Below are positions 7,040-12,135 of a stretch of DNA of 12,135 nucleotides, in pieces; within the stretch, counting starts at the first letter, position 1, and every line of letters starts with the position of its first letter. Under the pieces are notes generated by a model. The model had not been told where the DNA came from, ran no database searches, and saw nothing but the letters and a program-made list of their open reading frames with translations. Where the stretch lies: contig CANGOK010000079.1 of NCBI GenBank assembly GCA_947455285.1, positions 1 to 12,135 of the forward strand. Direction: 5' to 3'. Made by a program: the position numbers and the translations under genes. Source of the stretch: Beijerinckiaceae bacterium. GTDB taxonomy: Bacteria; Pseudomonadota; Alphaproteobacteria; Rhizobiales; Beijerinckiaceae.

Positions 7040-7936
7040 GTGGAGCATCGCGTAACCTTCAAGTCCGACGGATTGACCCTCTCGGGAACCATTTCCGTGC
7101 CGGACGGCATTCCGGCTGGCGAGAAGCGTCCGGCCTTCATCATCCTGCATGGCTTCGGCAGCACCTCGAACGCGGGCAATGTGCTCACGCCCTCCGCCAT
7201 GCTGAATGAGCTCGGCTATGTGACCATGCGCTTCGACATGCCCGGCTGCGGCGATAGCGAAGGCGAGCGCGGCCTGTTGGTCTGCCTCGACCAGGTCACC
7301 GCGACGCGCAACGCTCTCACTCTGCTGGCGACCTTCGACAATGTCGATGCGTCGCGCATCGGCGTCATGGGCAGCAGCTTCGGGGCTGCGGTCGCCGTTT
7401 ACACGACGGGCATCGACGATCGCTTCGCCGCCTGCATCTCGGCCTCGGGCTGGGGCAATGGCGCCAAGAAGTTCCGCGACCAGCACGGCGGTCCCGGCGA
7501 ATTCGAACGCTTCCTCAAGATGCTCGACGAGGGCCGCGCCCATAAGCGCGCCACTGGCGAGTCCATGATGGTGTCGCGCTATGACATCGTGCCCATTCCG
7601 CCCAGCCTGCGCGGCCATGTGGTTGCGAAGTCGATCATGCAGATGCCGGTCGAGACCGCCCAAAGCATGTATGATTTCCGCGCCGAGGATCTCGTGCCGA
7701 TGATCGCGCCGCGTCCGCTGCTGTTCCTCCACAGCGCCATCGACTCGGTGACGCCGACCGACCAGACCATCTCGATGTTCGAGCGGGCGGGCGAGAACTG
7801 CGAAATGCACCTGTTCTCGGGCACCGATCACTTCATGTTCGCCGAAGGCAATGTGCGCGTCCATGAGACAGTGACGACGTGGCTGAACACCTTCTTCCCG
7901 GTGTTTGGCGAGCCTGCGAAGCCTCACGCGCATTGA
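7040..7936 (+). CDS. Alpha/beta hydrolase (dienelactone-hydrolase/feruloyl-esterase-like)
   Basis: A 298-residue cytoplasmic hydrolase without a signal peptide. The oxyanion-hole motif is HGFGS (37-41), the nucleophile elbow GSSFG (111-115, Ser113), the acid probably Asp235 in HSAIDSVTP and the base His264 in GTDHF, giving a complete catalytic triad. An insert of about 60 residues (about 140-200) forms a lid, as in cinnamoyl/feruloyl esterases. It would cleave an ester, thioester or the C-C bond of a ring-cleavage product; the sequence does not decide which. Translation starts at GTG 7040 with GGGAG at 7028-7032 seven bases upstream. It is the last gene of the plus-strand run, 46 bp after the reductase, and is followed at once by a strong terminator. 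Confidence 0.88.
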   Translation: MEHRVTFKSDGLTLSGTISVPDGIPAGEKRPAFIILHGFGSTSNAGNVLTPSAMLNELGYVTMRFDMPGCGDSEGERGLLVCLDQVTATRNALTLLATFDNVDASRIGVMGSSFGAAVAVYTTGIDDRFAACISASGWGNGAKKFRDQHGGPGEFERFLKMLDEGRAHKRATGESMMVSRYDIVPIPPSLRGHVVAKSIMQMPVETAQSMYDFRAEDLVPMIAPRPLLFLHSAIDSVTPTDQTISMFERAGENCEMHLFSGTDHFMFAEGNVRVHETVTTWLNTFFPVFGEPAKPHAH

Positions 7937-7945
7937 TCGCGTTTT

Positions 7946-7977
7946 GGCCGGTGGAGTTTCTTCACCGGCCTATTTTT
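7946..7977 (+). terminator. Rho-independent terminator of the catabolic operon
   Basis: GGCCGGTG at 7946-7953 pairs perfectly with CACCGGCC at 7963-7970. Two further pairs (one G-U) shrink the loop to GTTTC, and TATTTTT follows at 7971-7977. It stands 9 bp after the hydrolase stop. The tail overlaps the stop codon of the convergent minus-strand gene; on that strand the stem is followed by AAAAC, so it is a terminator for the plus strand only. Confidence 0.85.
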
Positions 7978-8512
7978 CGCCAAGCTGGCGATTGACCCAT
8001 TTCAATAAGTCTTGCGCGTTGAGCCTCTCCAAGGCCGCGCGCCTCAGTTCGATATCGTCCATTCGCGTACTATTGACCGATATCGCTATCAGATCGCACT
8101 TGCGCGCCAATGCGAGGCCAAGCGCCGTGCGGGGCTTTCCATTCGCCGTATAATCATAGCTGCGGATGCGCCCGGAGAATTCGGCCACCTTGATCGCCTC
8201 GCCGGGGCCTGTCGGCCTGAAGTCCGGCGTGATCATGTCGACATCGGCCACGTTGTCGACTTCGTCATCATCGCGGATGCCTGCATCGCAATTACAGAAG
8301 CCGAGTTTGACGCGCACGGACAGCACCGCCTCGCCGCCGCAAGATTTGTCAGCGCATGTGAAGGCTTTGCCCGAGGGCCATGCGTCGCGGGGGAAGGGCC
8401 ACGCGATCTCCCGCCACTGCGCGGGTTGAAGGGACTGCGCGCGCGGCGCAGTCCCGATGTCAGGCGTCATGATCGCGCACAGGCTCGTCAGAAGAACGAA
8501 GGCGCTGCGCAT
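7970..8512 (-). CDS. Exported cysteine-containing protein of unknown function
   Basis: A 180-residue protein that I cannot assign to a named function. It begins with a short signal-like segment (MRSAFVLLTSLCAIM, cleavage unclear, perhaps after PRAQ at 26). The mature part carries five cysteines (53, 58, 73, 75, 139), including the pair FCNC, preceded by the motif WPFPRDAWPSGKAF and followed by an acidic run DDDEVDNVADVD. I recall similar hypothetical proteins in rhizobia with a conserved WPFP, a CxxxxC-type pair and FCNC, suggesting a small family with disulfides or a metal site. It starts 11 bp after the stop of the LVIVD-repeat gene on the same strand with no strong ribosome site, so it is probably co-transcribed and coupled. 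The TAG stop (7970-7972) lies at the edge of the convergent operon's terminator. Confidence 0.8.
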   Translation of the reverse strand: MRSAFVLLTSLCAIMTPDIGTAPRAQSLQPAQWREIAWPFPRDAWPSGKAFTCADKSCGGEAVLSVRVKLGFCNCDAGIRDDDEVDNVADVDMITPDFRPTGPGEAIKVAEFSGRIRSYDYTANGKPRTALGLALARKCDLIAISVNSTRMDDIELRRAALERLNAQDLLKWVNRQLGEK

Positions 8513-8523
8513 GATGGTCAGGC

Positions 8524-9984
8524 TCAGGGACCGCCCGCGATCTTCTTCGCGGCGCCGCTCAGCTTCAGGATGTGCAAGCCGGTGTTGGCGCGGTCCACGA
8601 TATAGATATAGCCGCGGTCATCGGTCTCGACATTGTTGGTCTGGATGGCGACCTTGCAGCGATCCTTGCCATCGATCTTCACGCAGCGCGGGTCGGTGTG
8701 CTTCGTGATGGCGGGGACGAAGTGGGCCACTTCACGGGGATGGTAGGGGTCGCGAATGTCGATCGCCCGCACGCCGGCGTTGAACGAGGCGATGAAGGCG
8801 AGCTTCTTATAATAAATCGGCGCCATGCTCTCGTTGGAGGAATGGGTGCCGAAGCGGCCGCCCCTGTCGCAGAATTTCCCACTGGCTTCGCTCGGCGTGT
8901 AGCTCGAGATCATCATGGGCCGGTTTTCGACCGTGATGTCGGCGAACCAGACCATCTGGCGGGCTTCGGCGCACTCATTCACCAGGGCTTCGTCGACGAT
9001 CATGACGACGTCGCGCTTCTGCCCGTCCTTGTCCTTAGCGAATTCTGCGATTGGCATTTGCAGCATGGGGAAGGTGGTGTGCGCGCCATTCAGCGAGGAC
9101 ATGGGCAGTTGCGCGATTTCTGGCGCCTTCAGGTTCGCAGCGGTAGGCTCAGCCGGGCCTTCCAGCAGCTTCTTCCGGTCGACGATCTGCAAGACGCCGC
9201 CCTTGTTCGTGCCATATCCGAAGAAGACCCGGTTGCCCTGCGGGCCGGTTGAGATCGGCCCATGCAATTCGGTCGGGACGGCGCCAGTGGAGCCGGGCTC
9301 CTGACCGGGCAGGCCGAAATCGCGGATCTTGACGGGCTTGCGGGGGTCGCTGAGGTCGTAGACCTGCGTCATGCGGCGCGTCCGCCATGAGGGTTCGCCC
9401 GAGACCAGATAGGCGATGCCCGTGTCGCATTCCCACCAGTTCTTGTGGGTGTCCTTGAGGCCTTCAAGGCGGGTGACCAGCACGGGATTGGCGGGGTCGA
9501 CGACGTTCCAGATTTCATGAGCAGCGCCGCCGAAGGTGCGCAGCAGATAGACAGCCTTGGGGTCGCCCTTCGGCAATTGCTTGCCGTCGCAGACGCGTGT
9601 CATCTGCCCGCCGCCACCCTCATAGGTGCCTTCCTGGCCGGGCAGGTGCTTGAGATAGATGGGCTTCGCCGGGTTGGTCACATCGATGATCGAGGTGCCA
9701 TTGAACTCTGGCTTTCCGTTGATTGGATTGACCGGAACGGGAACGGCGTCAGTGCCGCCGTGGTGGCCGATATAGGCGATCCAGCGGTCGCCCTGATGGT
9801 GGATCGTCGGCTGGTAGGCGGAGCGATGTTGCAGGTCGTTATAGCCGACCAGTTTCATGTTGGAGGCTTCTGGCGCCGCTCCAATCTTCTGGGTTTGCGC
9901 GAAGGCTGGCGTCGAGACGAATAGGGTTAGAGCCGCTGTCAGGACCGACCCTCTAAGCCATGGGCGCGCATTATGACGTATCAT
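8524..9984 (-). CDS. Exported LVIVD-repeat beta-propeller protein
   Basis: A 486-residue protein with a Sec signal (basic RHNARPWLRG, hydrophobic core, cleavage after AFA at residue 29) and a mature part built of LVIVD-type repeats: SIIDVTNPAKP near 98-108, NVVDPANPVLV near 160-170, QVYDLSDPRKP near 207-217 and RAIDIRDPYHP near 406-416. Such repeats form beta-propeller blades in secreted or cell-surface proteins; no enzymatic activity is established. Six cysteines (132, 186, 337, 372, 434, 443) and many histidines (for example HH at 62-63 and 74-75) suggest disulfides and possibly a metal site. The ATG at 9984 was chosen over the upstream frame at 10032 because GGGGGAGGA precedes it closely and the signal peptide starts there. 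Its downstream partner is the small cysteine-containing exported protein. Confidence 0.85.
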   Translation of the reverse strand: MIRHNARPWLRGSVLTAALTLFVSTPAFAQTQKIGAAPEASNMKLVGYNDLQHRSAYQPTIHHQGDRWIAYIGHHGGTDAVPVPVNPINGKPEFNGTSIIDVTNPAKPIYLKHLPGQEGTYEGGGGQMTRVCDGKQLPKGDPKAVYLLRTFGGAAHEIWNVVDPANPVLVTRLEGLKDTHKNWWECDTGIAYLVSGEPSWRTRRMTQVYDLSDPRKPVKIRDFGLPGQEPGSTGAVPTELHGPISTGPQGNRVFFGYGTNKGGVLQIVDRKKLLEGPAEPTAANLKAPEIAQLPMSSLNGAHTTFPMLQMPIAEFAKDKDGQKRDVVMIVDEALVNECAEARQMVWFADITVENRPMMISSYTPSEASGKFCDRGGRFGTHSSNESMAPIYYKKLAFIASFNAGVRAIDIRDPYHPREVAHFVPAITKHTDPRCVKIDGKDRCKVAIQTNNVETDDRGYIYIVDRANTGLHILKLSGAAKKIAGGP

Positions 9985-9997
9985 TAGATCCTCCCCC

Positions 9998-10029
9998 AAA
10001 AGGCGTTCCTGTTTTCTTAGCGGGACGCC
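9998..10029 (-). promoter_or_regulatory. Leader hairpin with T-tract directly before the LVIVD gene ribosome site
   Basis: On the minus strand GGCGTCCC (10029-10022) can pair with GGAACGCC (10009-10002) with one mismatch. It is followed immediately by TTTT (10001-9998) and then by the GGGGGAGGA ribosome site and ATG of the LVIVD gene. The order stem, T-run, Shine-Dalgarno is what an attenuator or translation-control leader would look like; it may equally be a protein-binding dyad. Confidence 0.3.
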
Positions 10030-10040
10030 CATTCCCAGTC

Positions 10041-10069
10041 AGAGTGAGTGAGGATGGTCGAGCCGTCAA
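10041..10069 (-). promoter_or_regulatory. Weak candidate promoter for the LVIVD-repeat gene
   Basis: TTGACG on the minus strand (10069-10064) is a near-perfect -35 hexamer. At a 17-bp spacer the -10 position reads CACTCT, which is poor. This lies in the 278-bp divergent region between the LVIVD gene and the MORN gene; no convincing promoter for the MORN gene was found there. Confidence 0.22.
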
Positions 10070-10262
10070 CAGGCGCAGCTTTCCGGCGGATTTCATACCT
10101 GCCAGATTGGCGGGGAGCTGCCTGATTCGAGATTAGGCGTGCTCATCTTCCAAATGGCCCAAATTTTGCTGTAACTTCGTGTCGATCCAGCAAGTCTCTG
10201 GAAAGATTGTGTTTGTACCCGCCTTCCGCACTGCGCCTTCGCTCGACTGTATGGATTCCGCA

Positions 10263-11627
10263 ATGAATATCGGAATACCCGCCGAAACGTCTCAACCCGC
10301 GCGTCGCCGCGCCGGGGTTGGCTCGTTAGGCTTGATCGTAGCCAGCCTCACCGCCATCGCCGCAGCTTTTGGTTCAAGCGCGCAAGCGGCGGATAGTCGT
10401 TTGCCGCCCTGTCCGGTCTACCTCTCTCCCGCCTGGAACAATTGCTACGGCATCGTCACCATGAGTTGGGGCGAGAGTTACTCCGGCGAATGGAAGGACG
10501 GTCAACGCCATGGGCAAGGCCTGATGGTTCTGCGCACCGGCGCGAAGTATCAGGGCGACTTCGTGAATGGCGAGGCCACTGGGCAGGGGACCTACACTTT
10601 TCGCACCGGCGACGTCTATGTCGGCGAGGTCGTCAAAGGCGTCGTGCAGGGTTACGGGGTCCTCACCGCAACCAATGGCGATACTTATTCCGGGGATTTT
10701 GAAAACTTCAAGTTCAACGGACGCGGCGTCTTCAAGGGCGCCAATGGCGAGGTCTATTCGGGTGATTTCGTCAATGACCTTCGGCAGGGCCAAGGAACGC
10801 TCGAGACGAAGGACGGCCTCAAATACATTGGCTCTTTCGTCAACTCGAAATTCGAGGGCAATGGCGTCCTCATAACCAAGGACGGCGCAAAATACTCTGG
10901 CGAATTCATGCGTGGCATGAAGCACGGGCAAGGAACGTTGGTTTTGCCCAACGGAGACCAATATATGGGGGCCTTTCGGCAGGACCTCTATGAAGGTCAG
11001 GGCACGCTCACAACGGCCGAGGGCGTGCGTTATTTCGGCGGCTTTCGTGAAGGCAAGAAATTCGGCAAGGGTATTCTGACCTTCGTCAATACAGAACGGG
11101 TCGCGCCGAAGATCACGCCGGACAACAAGATCCTTCGCAGCCCGCTCGTCCTCGGCAAGGTGATCCGCTATGAGGGCGATTTCCTTGAGGACCGCATGAA
11201 CGGCAAGGGCAGCGCCCAGTTGTCGAATGGCGCGGTCTATTCAGGCGATTTCGAGAAGGATCAGTTTAACGGCGCCGGACAGGTCATTTTCTCAGATGGC
11301 GCCATGCTTGATGCTTCGTTCATCAATCACGAGATTGTAGGGCAGGTGGGCGTCGCCTATGTCGACGGCATCAAATATATGGGCGACATCAAGGCTGGAA
11401 AGCTGAGCGGCTACGCAACGATCTCCTATCCTAATGGCGATGTCTATAATGGCGACGTCGTGGATGGAGAAGCGAGTGGAATCGGCACCCGTCGGCTTGC
11501 GTCCGGCGGGCGATTTGTCGGCGAGTTCAAGAAGGGCCTCTATAATGGTCGGGGCGTCATGTATGACGCCGACAACAAGGTGATCCAGCAGACCTTCTGG
11601 ACCAACGGCAAGATCGCGGGGAAGTGA
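10263..11627 (+). CDS. Exported MORN-repeat protein (15 repeats plus one non-MORN unit)
   Basis: A 454-residue protein with a signal peptide (positive ARRR near 13-16, hydrophobic core, likely cleavage after AQA at 42), two cysteines (50 and 61) and then 16 tandem units of exactly 23 residues (69 bp) from Tyr73 to about residue 440. Fifteen units fit the MORN pattern Y-x-G-x-F/W/V...G-x-G; unit 12 is degenerate (LDASF). Unit 10, between the ninth and tenth clear repeats, is unrelated in sequence but of identical length. MORN repeats form an elongated beta-hairpin solenoid and serve in protein or envelope contacts; no catalytic domain is present. Start choice is uncertain: the frame is open from a GTG at 10179, and ATG codons occur at 10251 and 10263. 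The last was taken for its signal-like N-terminus and a weak GGA site. The gene ends 20 bp before the convergent SHOCT gene. Confidence 0.83.
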   Translation: MNIGIPAETSQPARRRAGVGSLGLIVASLTAIAAAFGSSAQAADSRLPPCPVYLSPAWNNCYGIVTMSWGESYSGEWKDGQRHGQGLMVLRTGAKYQGDFVNGEATGQGTYTFRTGDVYVGEVVKGVVQGYGVLTATNGDTYSGDFENFKFNGRGVFKGANGEVYSGDFVNDLRQGQGTLETKDGLKYIGSFVNSKFEGNGVLITKDGAKYSGEFMRGMKHGQGTLVLPNGDQYMGAFRQDLYEGQGTLTTAEGVRYFGGFREGKKFGKGILTFVNTERVAPKITPDNKILRSPLVLGKVIRYEGDFLEDRMNGKGSAQLSNGAVYSGDFEKDQFNGAGQVIFSDGAMLDASFINHEIVGQVGVAYVDGIKYMGDIKAGKLSGYATISYPNGDVYNGDVVDGEASGIGTRRLASGGRFVGEFKKGLYNGRGVMYDADNKVIQQTFWTNGKIAGK

Positions 11628-11647
11628 TCTGGGGAATGTGACGGGGG

Positions 11648-11911
11648 TCAGCCCAACAGGTCGCGTTTCTTCTGAATGAATTCCTCCCGGTCTATCTCGC
11701 CCCGGACGTAGCGCTCCTCGAGAATGGCTAGTCCCATGCTGCCGCGCTTGTCTCCCTCGGTTTGGGACGGATGATGGCGTGGGTGGCTGAAGAGCGAAGC
11801 GATGAACGCGACGAAGAGCGCCAGCGCTGCGATTGAAAAGAGCATATGCAAACCGCTCCAGGGGAAGAAACCCCAGCCCATCATCTCGCGCCAGTGTCCG
11901 TCCCACATCAT
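11648..11911 (-). CDS. Small SHOCT-domain membrane protein
   Basis: An 87-residue protein with an aromatic, methionine-rich N-terminus (MMWDGHWREMMGWGFFPW), one transmembrane helix at about residues 21-41, a His-rich linker (HPRHHP) and a C-terminal SHOCT domain at about 59-86 (LAILEERYVRGEIDREEF then KKRDLL). SHOCT is a short oligomerisation domain; the job of these small membrane forms is not established. The ATG at 11911 has GGAGG (11923-11919) seven bases upstream and lies two bases after the stop of the preceding PepSY-like gene, so the two are co-translated. The Met/His/Trp-rich head is reminiscent of small proteins found near metal-handling genes, which is only a hint. Confidence 0.86.
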   Translation of the reverse strand: MMWDGHWREMMGWGFFPWSGLHMLFSIAALALFVAFIASLFSHPRHHPSQTEGDKRGSMGLAILEERYVRGEIDREEFIQKKRDLLG

Positions 11912-11913
11912 GG

Positions 11914-12135
11914 TCAGTCCTCCACGGCTTCGATTGCGCCGGTGCGGCGATCAATGTCGAACCGTTGCACGAGTGAATTGTCCTGCGTCACGATGTCCGC
12001 TTGATAGATATTTTCGCCCTTGGCGGTGATGGAGCCGAGTTTGAGGCGGGGATTGCGCTCCTGCTTGAGCCAGGCCTCCATCATGCGGCGAACATCCGCT
12101 TCATCGAGCGGCCCGATAAGTTTTGCGCGCAGCCA
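11914..12135 (-). CDS. PepSY-like domain protein, C-terminal part (5' end outside window)
   Basis: Reading from the window edge, a 73-codon open frame ends at TGA 11916-11914. It begins WLRAKLIGPLDEADVRRMME and continues with NPRLKLG, then IVTQDNSLVQRFDIDRRTG close to the end. This alternation of a helix and a beta strand pair ending in a D-x-x-T/S-G turn resembles a PepSY-type domain, and I recall similar small exported proteins encoded next to SHOCT proteins in alphaproteobacteria. The N-terminus, where a signal peptide would be expected, lies beyond the window. The ribosome site of the SHOCT gene is inside its last codons. Function is unknown; the domain assignment is from memory of the pattern. 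Confidence 0.65.
   Translation of the reverse strand, partial: WLRAKLIGPLDEADVRRMMEAWLKQERNPRLKLGSITAKGENIYQADIVTQDNSLVQRFDIDRRTGAIEAVED

Noticed and set aside
6145..7200. 351-codon open frame on the minus strand opposite the aldo/keto reductase
   Set aside because: It is antisense to a certain gene, with shadow-type composition and no motif.
7010..7933. 307-codon open frame on the minus strand opposite the hydrolase
   Set aside because: It lies wholly antisense to a gene with a complete catalytic triad, is His/Arg/Ala-rich, and has no recognisable domain; it is a by-product of GC-rich codon usage.
8524..9984. Possible methanethiol oxidase / selenium-binding protein, suggested by the beta-propeller fold and sox genes nearby
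   Set aside because: The visible repeats are of the LVIVD type, and the cysteine and histidine motifs I remember for that enzyme are not present.
10098..10114. Dyad CCTGCCAGATTGGCGGG in the divergent region before the MORN gene
   Set aside because: It is short with a three-base loop and one wobble, has no promoter element next to it, and is likely to arise by chance in GC-rich DNA.
10479..11582. Tandem 69-bp periodicity as a DNA repeat array or CRISPR
   Set aside because: The period reflects 23-residue MORN units in one open frame; the DNA units are diverged and there are no repeat-spacer blocks.

Overview
The window looks like chromosomal DNA from a GC-rich (roughly 60 %) alphaproteobacterium, most likely of the Hyphomicrobiales/rhizobial kind. 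This rests on the codon usage, the soxYZA gene type, the MORN-repeat lipoprotein-like secreted protein, the SHOCT/PepSY-like pair and the cysteine-rich secreted protein, all of which resemble families I associate with that order. I see no insertion sequence, phage gene, tRNA, rRNA or CRISPR array.

Layout. (1) Positions 1-1422, plus strand: the 3' end of a thiosulfate-oxidation operon, soxY (partial)-soxZ-soxA, with overlapping stops and starts. It ends at soxA; soxB and soxCD are not in the window. (2) Positions 1426-2535, minus strand: a RutA-like flavin-dependent monooxygenase that runs convergently into soxA (3 bp apart) and diverges from the next operon. (3) Positions 2685-7936, plus strand: a five-gene run of two TctC/Bug-type periplasmic solute receptors, a bicupin with a homogentisate-dioxygenase-like iron site, an aldo/keto reductase and an alpha/beta hydrolase. 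It closes with a good intrinsic terminator. The 149-bp divergent region holds a promoter candidate whose -35 and -10 are covered by a 7-bp inverted repeat spaced by two helical turns. (4) Positions 7970-9984, minus strand: an exported LVIVD-repeat beta-propeller protein followed by a small exported cysteine-containing protein of unknown function. (5) Positions 10263-11627, plus strand: an exported protein made of 16 units of 23 residues, 15 of them MORN repeats. (6) Positions 11648-12135, minus strand: a small SHOCT-domain membrane protein preceded by the C-terminal end of a PepSY-like protein cut by the window edge.

How it fits together. The central block reads as an uptake-and-degradation module: two exported receptors capture an organic acid or aromatic compound; a monooxygenase, a ring-cleavage-type dioxygenase, a reductase and a hydrolase process it. 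No membrane subunits (TctA/TctB) and no regulator are present here, so they would have to be supplied elsewhere. The substrate cannot be named from sequence. The nearness of sox genes makes an organosulfur compound conceivable, but this is inference only. The block is the best candidate in the window for an undescribed pathway.
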